Counted from the first letter of the stretch, positions 26,805-35,652 are shown. The stretch: 64,000 nucleotides of DNA from Nocardioides sp. Root682 (GCF_001427795.1 NZ_LMHJ01000003.1:85288-149287), one strand, 5' to 3'. Numbers and translations are program-made. Notes: generated from the letters alone by a model not told the origin.

Positions 26805-27520
26805 CGGAACTCCTCGGGGTCGATGGCGATCCAGACGTGTTCGGCGCTGGCGACGACGTCGCCGCCCTCGCCGTAGAGCGTCGCGGCGGTGAAGGTCTTG
26901 CGCCCCTCGATCCGACGCTCCTCGCCGACGATGACGTAACGCTCGGAGGTGCGAGGCAGGCGTCGGACCTGGGTGGTGATGCGGCCGAGGACGGCCGGCC
27001 GGCCTTCGAGGTCGCTGGACCAGCCGCCGGGGCAGTCGAGGGCGGCCCAGGTCAGCGCCACGCCGGTCTCGTACGGCGACCAGGTGCTCGCCACGCGGCC
27101 ATCGTCCGGGGAGCTGCGGGCCTCGTCAGGGAGCGGCCCGGCGAAGATCCGGAGTCCGTCGCCGGGACGCCGGTCCGTGCCACAGACGAAGCAGCGCGCG
27201 AACGGGTGCTTGCCATGTCCGCGGAACGCGGCCTCCGCAACGGCGGCGACCCCGACGGAGACGGGCGCGACCGGTGACGGGTCGAGGTCGGCGTACACGG
27301 CATCGGCGACGGGGCGACCGTCGTGGCTCAACGTGGCCCCGGCAGCCGTGACGCTGACCTGCATCGGTGTCTCCAGCGGCGGCGGCTGGCGCAGGGTCAC
27401 CGTGACCGACTGGCCGATGGCCTGGTCGGGGAGGGTCGACGCCAGGGCGCCGGCGACCCAGCCCCCGTTGCCGGATCGGGGCGGACCGTTGAAGCGGCGG
27501 GGGACAGCGAGCGTGGTCAC
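26801..27520 (-). CDS. Hotdog-fold thioesterase-like protein
   Basis: A 239-residue protein. FNGPPRSGNGGWVAGALAS near the N-terminus and AALDCPGGWSSDLEGRPAVLG in the second half are typical of acyl-CoA hotdog proteins. The C-terminal strand EGRKTFTAATLYGEGGDVVASAEHVWI is also of that type. Between them is CFVCGTDRRPGDGLRI, a conserved CxxC box of this actinobacterial family. It probably binds or hydrolyses an acyl thioester; no catalytic test is possible here. It is coupled to the glucosidase downstream and divergent from IdeR. Confidence 0.65.
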   Translation of the reverse strand: MTTLAVPRRFNGPPRSGNGGWVAGALASTLPDQAIGQSVTVTLRQPPPLETPMQVSVTAAGATLSHDGRPVADAVYADLDPSPVAPVSVGVAAVAEAAFRGHGKHPFARCFVCGTDRRPGDGLRIFAGPLPDEARSSPDDGRVASTWSPYETGVALTWAALDCPGGWSSDLEGRPAVLGRITTQVRRLPRTSERYVIVGEERRIEGRKTFTAATLYGEGGDVVASAEHVWIAIDPEEFR

Positions 27521-27558
27521 GCGCCAAGCCTGCCAGCCGATAGGACAGAATGGGTTAC

Positions 27559-28245
27559 GTGAGCGATCTCATCGACACCACAGAGATGTACCTCCGCACG
27601 ATCTACGAGCTGATCGAGGAGGGCATCACGCCGCTGCGCGCGCGCATCGCCGAGCGCCTGCACCAGAGCGGACCCACGGTGTCGCAGACGGTTGCCCGCA
27701 TGGAGCGCGACGGCCTGCTCACGGTCGAGGGCGACCGCCACCTCCAGCTGACCGAGGACGGCCAGCGTCTCGCCACCCGCGTCATGCGCAAGCACCGGCT
27801 GGCCGAGCGACTCCTCGTCGACGTCATCGGCCTGGACTGGGAGCTCGTGCACGAGGAGGCGTGCCGCTGGGAGCACGTCATGTCCGAGACCGTCGAGCGC
27901 CGCCTGCTGGAGCTGCTCAACCACCCGACCGAGTCGCCGTACGGCAACCCGATCCCGGGTCTGGGCGAGCTCGGCGAGGAGAACGTCGGCGAGCGCTTCA
28001 TGGCCGACGTCGAGCCGCTCTCCAAGGCTGCCGGCCCCGAGGTGTCGCGGGCCCTGGTCCGCCGCATCTCCGAGGAGATGCAGAAGGACGAGGCACTGAT
28101 GAGCGCGATGCGTCGCGTGGGTGCCCTGCCCGACAAGACGATCACGATCCAGGCCACCGCCGACGGCGTGCTGGTCGGCTCCGGTGGCGAGACCGCCGAG
28201 ATCTTCCCTGAAGCGGCCGATCACATCTTCGTCAAGCGGCTCTGA
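27559..28245 (+). CDS. ideR: DtxR/IdeR iron-dependent repressor
   Basis: A 228-residue metalloregulator. [26 protein letters not shown] helix followed by [20 protein letters not shown]. Dimer/metal region: [31 protein letters not shown], with the Cys, Glu and His metal ligands. The SH3-like domain is at the C-terminus ([17 protein letters not shown]). I choose GTG 27559, because IdeR proteins start (M)xxLxDTTEMYL. ATG 27550 would add three residues. It represses siderophore and iron-uptake genes when iron is plentiful. It overlaps the sirtuin gene tail to tail by 25 bases. Confidence 0.93.
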   Translation: MSDLIDTTEMYLRTIYELIEEGITPLRARIAERLHQSGPTVSQTVARMERDGLLTVEGDRHLQLTEDGQRLATRVMRKHRLAERLLVDVIGLDWELVHEEACRWEHVMSETVERRLLELLNHPTESPYGNPIPGLGELGEENVGERFMADVEPLSKAAGPEVSRALVRRISEEMQKDEALMSAMRRVGALPDKTITIQATADGVLVGSGGETAEIFPEAADHIFVKRL

Positions 28246-29063
28246 GCCAGCTCGGGCAGCCAGTCGGTGGTGCCGGCCTCGACCTTGTGGGTCGCCAGCG
28301 CGTCGCCGCGCGTCGGTCCGCGGTTGACGATCACCACGGGTATTTCGTGCTGTGCTGCGCGACGCACGAACCGGAGACCACTCATCACGGTCAGGCTCGA
28401 CCCGGCGACGAGCAGGGTGCCGTTCGTGTCTGCCAGCGCCTCCACGGCCGTGTAGCAGCGAGCCACGCGTTCCTTCGGCACGTTCTCGCCGAAGAACACG
28501 ACGTCCGGCTTCAGCAGGCCGCCGCACTTCTCGCACGGGGGTACGACGAACCCGGCCGTCTCCTCGAGAGCGACGTCGCCGTCCGGGCGGTCCGCAACGT
28601 CCGCGTGCCGGGTGGCCCAGCCAGGGTTGGCGCGCTCGAGCCGTTCCTGCAGCGCAGTGCGGGCCGTCGTACTCCTGCAGGAGAGGCAGATGACGTCGGC
28701 GACGCGGCCGTGCAGGGCGACCAGGTTCGGGGTGCCGGCGGCTTCGTGGAGGCCGTCGACGTTCTGGGTGATCACGAGGTCGGCGCCGAGCGCGGCGACC
28801 GCGTGGTGCCCGGCATTCGGGGCGGCGTGGCCCATGCGTGCCCAGCCGAGGTGGCTGCGCGCCCAGTACCGCTGGTGGGCGGCGGGCGTGGCCACGAACT
28901 CCTGGTAGGTCATCGGCGTCCGAACGGGCGCCAAGGGGCCGCGGTAGTCCGGGATGCCCGAGTCGGTGGAGAGGCCGGCGCCGGTCAGCACGACCAGCGG
29001 GCCGCGCGCGCAGAGCGCGAGTGCGGCCGGTCCGGCCGACTCAGCCGTAGCGGAGCTTGGCAC
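28221..29063 (-). CDS. Sir2 family NAD-dependent protein deacylase
   Basis: A 280-residue sirtuin. NAD site [33 protein letters not shown], catalytic His in [10 protein letters not shown], zinc cysteines in ICLSCRS and PPCEKCGG, then [13 protein letters not shown] and [13 protein letters not shown]. It removes acyl groups from lysines. The start is GTG 29063, which overlaps the DUF2277 gene by 23 bases. An alternative short start is not obvious because [10 protein letters not shown] is only 21 residues in. Confidence 0.92.
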   Translation of the reverse strand: MPSSATAESAGPAALALCARGPLVVLTGAGLSTDSGIPDYRGPLAPVRTPMTYQEFVATPAAHQRYWARSHLGWARMGHAAPNAGHHAVAALGADLVITQNVDGLHEAAGTPNLVALHGRVADVICLSCRSTTARTALQERLERANPGWATRHADVADRPDGDVALEETAGFVVPPCEKCGGLLKPDVVFFGENVPKERVARCYTAVEALADTNGTLLVAGSSLTVMSGLRFVRRAAQHEIPVVIVNRGPTRGDALATHKVEAGTTDWLPELAQSRLTKM

Positions 29064-29307
29064 GTTCGCGGGCCTTCGCTGCCTCGACCTCGCGGTCCTT
29101 CGGCGGCGCCGCGCTGACGAGGTCCTCCAGCAGGTGCTGGGTGATGTGGGCGATCTCGGCGACGGCCTTGTCGAACGCGGCCTGGTTGGCCTGGCTCGGC
29201 CTGGTCGCTCCGCTGACCTTGCGGACGTACTGCAGGGCAGCCGCCGTCACCTCGTCGTTGGTCGCCGGGGGCTCGAAGTTGTGGAGTGTCCGGATGTTGC
29301 GGCACAT
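29041..29307 (-). CDS. DUF2277 family protein
   Basis: An 88-residue cytoplasmic protein. Its opening MCRNIRTLHNFEPPAT and the stretch LQYVRKVSGATRPSQANQ are diagnostic of DUF2277, widespread in actinobacteria and of unknown function. The C-terminus is a charged helix ([17 protein letters not shown]). The downstream sirtuin gene begins inside its last codons, so the two are probably co-translated. Confidence 0.9.
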   Translation of the reverse strand: MCRNIRTLHNFEPPATNDEVTAAALQYVRKVSGATRPSQANQAAFDKAVAEIAHITQHLLEDLVSAAPPKDREVEAAKARERAKLRYG

Positions 29308-29334
29308 GCTCCGAGCGTACGCCGCGGCCCTCGT

Positions 29335-29391
29335 CGTACCTGACGAATCTGCTCCGAATTCGCCGCATCGACGACAGGTTCGTCAGGTACG
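29335..29391. repeat. Inverted repeat with a 31-base spacer in a divergent promoter region
   Basis: CGTACCTGACGAA (29335-29347) and its exact complement TTCGTCAGGTACG (29379-29391). The centres are 44 bp apart, about four helical turns. It lies between DUF2277 (-) and the lipoprotein hydrolase (+). It could be a two-site operator or form a hairpin in the hydrolase leader. Confidence 0.55.
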
Positions 29392-29423
29392 TGCGGGTTG
29401 CGGCCAGGGCGCACAATGACCGG

Positions 29424-30275
29424 ATGAGATCTCGGATCGGGGCAGTGGCGGCCGTCCTCGCGGTGAGCCTGCTGCTCGGCGGCTGCGGCGGAGACGACGC
29501 CCCGGAGGGCGGGACCCATGAGTCCAGCCAGCCGACAGGTACGACGAGCACGACGAGCGGCGCGCCCGAGCAGGAGCCGTGGCAGGCACTCGACGGTCCC
29601 CTCGGCCGCTGTGGACCCCAGCCTTCGGACGTGACTGACGCCGGGTTCGCGCCGACCGTGCTGCAGGACGAGGCGATCGGGAAGATCACCGCCGTGACGG
29701 CCGGAACCGGGCCGACGGTCGCGATCCTGCTCCACCAGACCGATGGCAACGGCTTGTGCGGCTGGTTGCCGTACGCCGCTGACCTGGTCGCCGAGCCGGG
29801 CGTGCAGGTCCTGGCGATCGACCTGTGCGGGTTCGGTGAGTCGGACTGCCCCGGTGGCCGCCGGTCGGGGGCGGCGCAGGCCGATGCGGTCACCATCGCC
29901 GTGAAGGAGGCACGGACCAGGCTGCACGCCACCCGGGTCGTCGTGGTCGGTGCGTCGATGGGCGGCAGCGTTGCGCTGATGGCGGCTGCGGGTGACGTGA
30001 AGATCGACACGGCCGTGGACTTGTCCGGCCCGCTGGACTGGGACGGCATCGAGGTCATCGACGGTGGACGGGCACTCCGGGTCCCGGTGTTGGTCGCCAT
30101 GGCCGATGACGAAGGCGAGGACGCGGTCGCCGGGTCGCAGTCGATCGTCGACCAGGCACCGGAGAGCAGCCGGTTCGAGCCGGCCGAGTCCGGCCACGGC
30201 TACCGGCTGCTCCTCGACGGTGACGCCCGGCCCACCGCGCTCGCCGACACGGTCAGCGCCTGGATCCGCGGCTGA
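29424..30275 (+). CDS. Lipoprotein alpha/beta-hydrolase
   Basis: A 283-residue protein. The signal peptide ends in lipobox LLLGGC (Cys ~22), followed by a linker rich in S, T, G and Q. The hydrolase core: VAILLHQTDGNGLCGW, LAIDLCGFGESDCPGG, the nucleophile VVVGASMGGSVAL (Ser), VAMADDEGED (acid) and ESGHGYRLL (His). It is anchored outside the membrane and likely acts as an esterase. The frame is open to 29286, but that region holds the inverted repeat; ATG 29424 starts right before the signal peptide. Confidence 0.85.
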   Translation: MRSRIGAVAAVLAVSLLLGGCGGDDAPEGGTHESSQPTGTTSTTSGAPEQEPWQALDGPLGRCGPQPSDVTDAGFAPTVLQDEAIGKITAVTAGTGPTVAILLHQTDGNGLCGWLPYAADLVAEPGVQVLAIDLCGFGESDCPGGRRSGAAQADAVTIAVKEARTRLHATRVVVVGASMGGSVALMAAAGDVKIDTAVDLSGPLDWDGIEVIDGGRALRVPVLVAMADDEGEDAVAGSQSIVDQAPESSRFEPAESGHGYRLLLDGDARPTALADTVSAWIRG

Positions 30276-30281
30276 CCGTTC

Positions 30282-32339
30282 CTACAGTTCGAAGAACTGC
30301 GCGTCCTCGCCGGTCACCAGCACCACCCGCCCGTCCGGCATCGGCAGCGCGCGGACGTCGTCCACGTCGTCGCCGTACTCCACCTGCTGGAGGCGCTCGT
30401 GGAGCTTGCCGTCCTTGACCCGGACCACCGACACGTAGCCGATCCGGCGGCTCGTGTACTTCTCCAGCACCGTGAGCGCCACTCGCTCGTCGGGAAGCCA
30501 CGTGAAGGCGCGCGGGTCCATGCCGGCGCGAGCCACCGTGTTGGCGTCGTAGTTGTGCACGTCCATGCGCCGGACGTTCGTGACGTCGCGGACGTTGAAC
30601 AGGGCGATCTGGGCGCCCCAGCCCCTCTTGCCGTTGGGGCCCTCGCCGACGCCGATCATCCGGTTCGGCCCGAGCGGGTGGAGGTACGACGAGAAGCCCG
30701 GGATCTTGAGCTTGCCGAGGAGCTTCGGCTTCGCGGTGTCGCTCAGGTCGATCGCGTAGAGCGGGTCCACGTTGCGGAAGGTCACCATGATCGCCAGGCC
30801 GTCGAACCAGCGCATCGACTTGATCTCCTCGTTGCGTCCGAGGTTGTCGAGGCGGCCGTGCTCGACCAGGTCCTCACCGTCGCGCTGGAACGTGACGATC
30901 GAGTTGAAGTTGCCGGTCTCCTGGGTCGGCCCGACGGCCAGGCGCAGTACGCCGTCGGCCTCGTCGATCGACCAGCGGTCGCGGATCGCACCCTCGACCT
31001 CGCCGGACGCCACGTGCGTGGCCTGCTTGCCGTCCAGCTCGAAGTCGAAGAGGTACGACGACCCGCTGGTCGTGCCGCGGATGCGGCTGCCCATGCACTC
31101 GTCGAAGCACCGGTCCATGGGGCCGCCCCAGCCGCCGCCCGTGGCGAGGTAGAGGTGGTCCGCCGACTCGTAGGCGATGCCGGTCTGGCCGGCGAGGCCG
31201 ATCGCGTCGACCTTGTCGGGTGACTCGGCGTCGAAGCCGACCACGCTGGTGGTGTCGAGAGCGAGGTCGTCGGACGGGATCGCGACGTTCGTGCAGTCGA
31301 GGAGCTGCTGGCTCTTGTCGTCCGTGGTGATCGTGGGCAGCCAGTCCTCGATCTTGGAGTCCTTGACCAGCTTGCGGTTGTGCTTGCGCGCCTTGTTGTC
31401 GCTGCGCTTGCCGCCCGGTTCGACGAAGTCGAAGTCCGGCAGGCCCGAGGACAGCACCAGCCGGATGGTCGAGCCGTGCTGGCGGGCCGAGGACAGCCCG
31501 GAGTCGTAGGTGACGTCGTGGGTGACCTTCGGCTTCGCCGGGTCGGCGAGCGAGATGGTCAGCACCCGGGTGCCGGTGGGCTGGACGTAGCCGTAGCCGT
31601 ACTCGTCGCTCGGGCGGTCCTCCGCGTCATCGTCGGCGCCGATCGCGACGACGGTGTCGCCGCTCAACAGGATCTCGGCGTTCTCCAGCCCGGGCAGCCC
31701 GATCCGGCCGAGCTTCTTCGTGGAGGACCCGGTGACGTCGTACACGACGAGGGCGTCGTCGCGGACCAGGGTCAGGATCTTGCCGTCGGTCTTGGCGGTG
31801 TCCGGCTCGTCGACCGCCATCTCCTGGACGTTGGTGCCGGTCTCGCTGCTCTCCTGGCGGCTGGTCTGGGGGATGCGCGCGGCCGAGTTGAGGCTCTTGT
31901 AGTCGCGACGCATCGCGCCGGTGCCGTCGGTGAGGGTCCCGCTGAGCCGATCGAGGCCTCCGAGCTGCACCCCGTCCTCCGCGTAGTAGATCGGCCCGCC
32001 CCCGCCCCAGCCGTACGGCCCGACCAGGTCGAGCGCCCGGTTGATGTAGGTCTCCAGCAGGTCGTCACAGTTCTTCGCGGGCTCCAGGTCCGCCTGGAAC
32101 GCCACATGGCTCGGCAGTGCCTCGGCGCCCGGCGGGTTGCCGCCACCGCCCGAGCCGTCGTCGACGAGCATCCCGGTCAGGAACGCGCCGGCCAGCCCGG
32201 TCACGGCGGCCGCCGTCAACAGCGGTCGTACGACGATCCGCCGGCGGTGCTGCTGGCCCTTGGTCGCCGCGGCGAGGATCGCGCCGGTCGGCGCCTTGCC
32301 GACGGGGTAGTCGTCCCAGAGGTTCTCGAGGTCGGTCAT
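30282..32339 (-). CDS. Membrane-anchored beta-propeller protein, probable sigma partner
   Basis: A 685-residue type II membrane protein. Residues 1-37 are cytoplasmic (MTDLENLWDDYPVGKAPTGA...RRRIVV), 38-60 form a TM segment, and the rest is extracytoplasmic. The large domain matches the secreted beta-propeller family (PF09826 type): NVQEMAVDEPDTAKTDGKIL, LAGQTGIAYESADHLYLAT, NEEIKSMRWFDGLAIMVTFR and DPRAFTWLPDERVALTVLEKY. It is translationally coupled to an ECF sigma factor upstream (4-base overlap). A short cytoplasmic tail plus sensor domain is the layout of a transmembrane anti-sigma factor, but that role is an inference. Confidence 0.85.
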   Translation of the reverse strand: MTDLENLWDDYPVGKAPTGAILAAATKGQQHRRRIVVRPLLTAAAVTGLAGAFLTGMLVDDGSGGGGNPPGAEALPSHVAFQADLEPAKNCDDLLETYINRALDLVGPYGWGGGGPIYYAEDGVQLGGLDRLSGTLTDGTGAMRRDYKSLNSAARIPQTSRQESSETGTNVQEMAVDEPDTAKTDGKILTLVRDDALVVYDVTGSSTKKLGRIGLPGLENAEILLSGDTVVAIGADDDAEDRPSDEYGYGYVQPTGTRVLTISLADPAKPKVTHDVTYDSGLSSARQHGSTIRLVLSSGLPDFDFVEPGGKRSDNKARKHNRKLVKDSKIEDWLPTITTDDKSQQLLDCTNVAIPSDDLALDTTSVVGFDAESPDKVDAIGLAGQTGIAYESADHLYLATGGGWGGPMDRCFDECMGSRIRGTTSGSSYLFDFELDGKQATHVASGEVEGAIRDRWSIDEADGVLRLAVGPTQETGNFNSIVTFQRDGEDLVEHGRLDNLGRNEEIKSMRWFDGLAIMVTFRNVDPLYAIDLSDTAKPKLLGKLKIPGFSSYLHPLGPNRMIGVGEGPNGKRGWGAQIALFNVRDVTNVRRMDVHNYDANTVARAGMDPRAFTWLPDERVALTVLEKYTSRRIGYVSVVRVKDGKLHERLQQVEYGDDVDDVRALPMPDGRVVLVTGEDAQFFEL

Positions 32340-32866
32340 TTCTTCGTCCCTCCGGAGAGATCGAGGAGGTGGTCGTTGGAGGCGAGGTGGGCCAGCGCAC
32401 GGGACAGCCGGCTCTTCACGGTGCCGGGCGGTATTCCGAGTGCCTCGGCGGTCTGCTTCTCGGTGAGCTGCACGAAATAGCGCAGCACCACCACGTCGCG
32501 GTTGGGCTTGGTCAGGGTGCCGAGCGCTCGCTGTACGGCGTCGGCGACGGCGAGCCGCTCGGCGGAGTCCCCGCCCACGGCACGGTCACTGCGTTCGAGG
32601 GAGCGCGGGTCGTCGTACTGCCGGTCCTTCCACCATCGGGTGCGCCGGGTGTCGCGCAGGCAGTTGAGGAGCATCCGGTAGACGTACGCCTCGCGGTTGT
32701 CGGCGGAGTTGACCCGCTCCCAGCCGGTGTAGCAGCGCACGAGGGTGGTCTGCGCGAGATCCTCGGCCTCGTGCGGCCGGGCGCCGAGGAAGATGGCCGC
32801 CCGCACCAGGGTCGGCCAGCTCTGCTCGACATAGTCGGCATAGACCGCTTCGGTCTCGGGATCCAC
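32336..32866 (-). CDS. ECF sigma factor (SigE family)
   Basis: A 176-residue sigma factor. Region 2: LVRAAIFLGARPHEAEDLAQ, TTLVRCYTGWERVNSADNRE, AYVYRMLLNCLRDTRRTRWW. Region 4: GTLTKPNRDVVVLRYFVQLT and TAEALGIPPGTVKSRLSRAL. The start is GTG 32866 with GGAG five bases upstream. The longer frame upstream is antisense to the divergent dehydrogenase. It has a GGAACC/CGTC-type promoter in front, so it probably drives its own operon with the beta-propeller gene. Confidence 0.92.
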   Translation of the reverse strand: MDPETEAVYADYVEQSWPTLVRAAIFLGARPHEAEDLAQTTLVRCYTGWERVNSADNREAYVYRMLLNCLRDTRRTRWWKDRQYDDPRSLERSDRAVGGDSAERLAVADAVQRALGTLTKPNRDVVVLRYFVQLTEKQTAEALGIPPGTVKSRLSRALAHLASNDHLLDLSGGTKK

Positions 32867-32902
32867 GTGCGCTCCGTTGTTTCGATGATGTGCTGAACCT
32901 AT

Positions 32903-32929
32903 GACGCAGCCGACCCGCGTCGGGGTTCC
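32903..32929 (-). promoter_or_regulatory. ECF-type promoter of the sigma/beta-propeller operon
   Basis: On the minus strand: GGAACC (32924-32929), 17 bp, CGTC (32903-32906). This is the classical ECF promoter arrangement. The predicted start is near 32897, about 30 bases before GTG 32866. It supports self-activation of the operon. Confidence 0.65.
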
Positions 32930-32962
32930 ATCGGATTCCACGTCAGTGCGAGAGTGGACCCC

Positions 32963-34153
32963 ATGGCTTCCTCCCCGCGCCCCTATGACGTCGTCCTGTT
33001 CGGAGCCACCGGCTTCACGGGTGGACTCACCGCCGACTACCTCGCCGAGCACGCACCGAAGGACCTGCGCTGGGCCCTTGCCGGTCGCAGCGAGAAGAAG
33101 CTCGAGGCGGTCCGTGCGCGGCTGGCGGGCGTCAACCCGGCCCTCGCCGACCTCCCGCTGCTCGTCGCCGACGCCACCGATGCGGCCGCACTGGCCGAGG
33201 TGGTCGCCACCACCAAGGTCGTCGCGACCACGGTCGGCCCCTACATCGAGTACGGCGGCCCGCTGGTCGCCGCGTGCGCCGCTGCCGGCACCGACTACGT
33301 CGACCTGACCGGCGAGCCCGAGTTCGTCGACCGCACCTACGTCGAGCACAACGCCGCCGCCGAGGGCTCCGGCGCACGGATCGTGCACTCCTGCGGCTTC
33401 GACTCGATCCCGCACGACCTGGGCGCCTACTTCACCATCAAGGAGCTGGAGAAGGAGGTCGGCGGCGAGCTGACCGCCCCCGTCAAGATGCGCGGCGTGG
33501 TGCGCTCGAAGGCGGGCTTCTCCGGCGGCACGTTCCACTCGGCGCTGACGGCCTTCTCCCGCGCCCGCCAGATGAAGGAGGCCTCCGGCGCCCGCCGCAA
33601 GATGGAGCCGCGTCCCGAGGGTCGCCGTTCGCGCGCGACCGCCGGACGACCCGGCCGTGACAGCGAGCTCGGCTACTGGCTGCTGCCGCTGCCGACCATC
33701 GACCCGTTCGTGGTGGCACGCAGCGGGGCCGCGCTGCCGTCGTACGGCCCGGCCTTCACGTACTCGCACTTCGCCGGCACCAAGACCCTGCGGTACGCCG
33801 CGGGTGGCGCGGTCGGCGCCAGCGGAATCGCTGTCGCTTCCCAGGTGCCGCCGCTGCGCAATGCGCTGCTCAAGCGGGTGCCGCAGGGCGAAGGCCCGTC
33901 GGCGAGCCGGCGCGAGAAGTCCTGGTTCACCGTCGACTTCGTGGCGGAGTCGGCCGGGACCACCGTGCGCACGCGGGTCTCCGGTGGCGACCCGGGCTAC
34001 ACCGAGACCGCCAAGATGCTGGCCGAAGCGGCGTTGTGCCTCGCCCTGGACGACAACCCGAACGTGTCGGGACAGGTCACCACAGCCACCGCGATGGGCG
34101 ACACCCTGCTGGCCCGCCTGGAGCGGGCCGGGATCACCTTCGAACGGCGCTGA
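32963..34153 (+). CDS. Saccharopine dehydrogenase-like / trans-acting enoyl reductase family protein
   Basis: A 396-residue Rossmann oxidoreductase: YDVVLFGATGFTGGLTADYL, RWALAGRSEKKLEAVRA, VVATTVGPYIEYGGPLVAACA, YVDLTGEPEFVDRTYVEHN and GARIVHSCGFDSIPHDLGAY. The family includes the mycobacterial trans-acting enoyl reductase Rv2953 and many uncharacterised paralogs. The substrate could be a lipid intermediate. I use ATG 32963 (MASSPRPYDVV); GTG 32954 is possible. It ends just before a clear terminator. Confidence 0.85.
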   Translation: MASSPRPYDVVLFGATGFTGGLTADYLAEHAPKDLRWALAGRSEKKLEAVRARLAGVNPALADLPLLVADATDAAALAEVVATTKVVATTVGPYIEYGGPLVAACAAAGTDYVDLTGEPEFVDRTYVEHNAAAEGSGARIVHSCGFDSIPHDLGAYFTIKELEKEVGGELTAPVKMRGVVRSKAGFSGGTFHSALTAFSRARQMKEASGARRKMEPRPEGRRSRATAGRPGRDSELGYWLLPLPTIDPFVVARSGAALPSYGPAFTYSHFAGTKTLRYAAGGAVGASGIAVASQVPPLRNALLKRVPQGEGPSASRREKSWFTVDFVAESAGTTVRTRVSGGDPGYTETAKMLAEAALCLALDDNPNVSGQVTTATAMGDTLLARLERAGITFERR

Positions 34154-34174
34154 CGCTCGCCGTACACAAGTGAA

Positions 34175-34210
34175 ACGGCCGCCCGGCAAAGCCGGGCGGC
34201 CGTCTCGTTT
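34175..34210. terminator. Strong GC-rich hairpin terminator
   Basis: ACGGCCGCCCGGC (34175-34187), AAA loop, GCCGGGCGGCCGT (34191-34203), followed by CTCGTTT. It lies between the dehydrogenase (+) and surface protein A (-) and can serve both. Confidence 0.88.
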
Positions 34211-34255
34211 GCGGGCTGTGGCCCCACTCCTCAGCCCACGTCGGTGGGGTGGCGG

Positions 34256-34927
34256 TCAGCGGTTGGCCACCATCCGACGGCGGGCGAGCAGTGAGCCCGC
34301 TGCCGTCACGACCCCGCCACCGGCGAGGACCCAGGCCAGGTTGAGGCCCCCATCGGCACCGTCGTCGGACGAGCCGGCTCCGGCGTCGATCCGGTTCGGG
34401 AGCTGGACGTCCTCGGTGCCGCCGACCTCGTCGGACTTGTCGGCACCCTGGTCGGCCTTGTCGCCGCCCTTGTCGTTCTTGTCGGCCGGCACATCGGCCG
34501 GCACGTCCTCCGGCTTGTCGCCCGGGTCCGGGATGGCCAGGTCGTCAGGGCCCTGAGGCTTCGGGTCGTCGTCGCCCTCGGGGTTCGTGATGTCGCCCGG
34601 GCCGTGCGGCTTGGGGTCGTCGTCGCCCTCGGGGTTGGCGATGTCGTCCGGGCCCTGCGGCTGCGGGGCCGGGTCGTCGTCGTCCTGCGGGACGGCGATG
34701 TCGCCGGGTCCCTGCGGCTTCGGGTCCTCGTCGGGTGCCGGGATGGCGATGTCGCTGGGGCCTTCCGGCGTCGGGTCTCCGTCGTCGTGGGGCTGGGCGA
34801 TGATGATCGGGCCGGGCTCGAAACCGTCGGCGTGGGCTGCCCCGGCGAAGCCGCCGAGGGCGAGCGCGCTGGCGGCGATCGGGGTGGCGATCAGCAGGCG
34901 GAAGGCGGCGCGGGTGGTGGCGTTCAT
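34256..34927 (-). CDS. Acidic repeat surface protein A, candidate class F sortase substrate
   Basis: A 223-residue exported protein. The signal peptide MNATTRAAFRLLIATPIAAS... ends AHA at residue 33. Residues ~38-140 are imperfect repeats of the form GPGDI(A/T)NPEGDDDPKPQ, with strongly acidic D clusters. Then comes a charged linker (DKNDKGGDKADQGADKS), the motif LPNRIDAGAG (from residue 176), a TM segment (NLAWVLAGGGVVTAAGSLLA) and the tail RRRMVANR. This is a cell-wall sorting layout with a nonstandard motif in place of LPxTG. ATG 34927 has GAGGAGA upstream. Expression likely starts at the element 34990-35020. Confidence 0.8.
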   Translation of the reverse strand: MNATTRAAFRLLIATPIAASALALGGFAGAAHADGFEPGPIIIAQPHDDGDPTPEGPSDIAIPAPDEDPKPQGPGDIAVPQDDDDPAPQPQGPDDIANPEGDDDPKPHGPGDITNPEGDDDPKPQGPDDLAIPDPGDKPEDVPADVPADKNDKGGDKADQGADKSDEVGGTEDVQLPNRIDAGAGSSDDGADGGLNLAWVLAGGGVVTAAGSLLARRRMVANR

Positions 34928-34989
34928 GGTGTTCTCCTCAGGTCGGGTTCGGGCCCTTTCGCGGTGCCCGTTGGCTTGCGTTCTTGGTG

Positions 34990-35020
34990 GTAGGAGCAAG
35001 CCGGCCTGAGGACCTTGCAG
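34990..35020 (-). promoter_or_regulatory. Shared ECF-like promoter element, copy 1
   Basis: On the minus strand CTGCAAGGT, 13 bp, TGCTCCTAC. The same element stands before surface protein B, the sortase and the membrane ECF sigma gene. It ends 62 bases upstream of the surface protein A start codon. Confidence 0.72.
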
Positions 35021-35088
35021 ATTTTCTGGAGAACTTTCCGGATTTCTTTTTTCGGGGCTCCGGGACCCCTGTGCGACGGCGGGCGCCG

Positions 35089-35652
35089 CTACAGGAACTG
35101 CACCGGGTCGAACTCCTCGATCGGGATGATTCGCACCCGCGGGAGGCGTTCGTTGAAGGCGTGCACGTCGTACTCGAGGTCGTAGAAGGCGAGACCCTGG
35201 TTGGCGAGCTGCAGGAACGCGTTGTTGCGGAACTCCGCGAACCCGACGACACCGACGCGCCGGCTTCCGTCCAGCAGGTCACGGATCTGGTCGACGAAGT
35301 CGCCGTCGTTGCTGACCAGGAGCACGTCGGCGTCGCGGTTCCTCAGCTCGACCAGCGTGCGCTGGATGGCGATGTCCACGACCTTCTCGCCGGCGTCGCC
35401 CGACAGCGGGATCGGCTTGTACCCGATCGCGATCAGCGCCTGCACGAACGACATCGGGAGCTCGTTGTTGGCGGCCAGGAAGAACAGACCGTTGGCCGGC
35501 TTGTCGGCACCCTCGCTCGCGAACTGCAGCAGCCGCTCCCAGCGGGGGCGTTCGTCGGGCCGGGGCCGTCGGCCCAGGATCGAGGACCCGAGCGTGGCGT
35601 CGATGTTCTCGCCGTCGACAAGGACGTACGTCGTGCGCGGTTCGTCGGCCAT
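35089..35652 (-). CDS. NYN-domain (PIN-like) ribonuclease
   Basis: A 187-residue protein of the LabA/DUF88 NYN family: TYVLVDGENIDATLG with the first acidic residues, NGLFFLAANNELPMSFVQAL, GEKVVDIAIQRTLVEL, ADVLLVSNDGDFVDQIRDL with the second acidic pair, and RVGVVGFAEFRNNAF. These Asp residues form the metal site of PIN-like RNases. It lies between the two surface protein paralogs but has no copy of their promoter element, so its link to them is only positional. Confidence 0.88.
   Translation of the reverse strand: MADEPRTTYVLVDGENIDATLGSSILGRRPRPDERPRWERLLQFASEGADKPANGLFFLAANNELPMSFVQALIAIGYKPIPLSGDAGEKVVDIAIQRTLVELRNRDADVLLVSNDGDFVDQIRDLLDGSRRVGVVGFAEFRNNAFLQLANQGLAFYDLEYDVHAFNERLPRVRIIPIEEFDPVQFL

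Noticed and set aside
32336..34189. 617-codon frame as one protein including the ECF sigma
   Set aside because: Everything upstream of GTG 32866 is antisense to the saccharopine-dehydrogenase-like gene; the sigma homology begins at the GTG.
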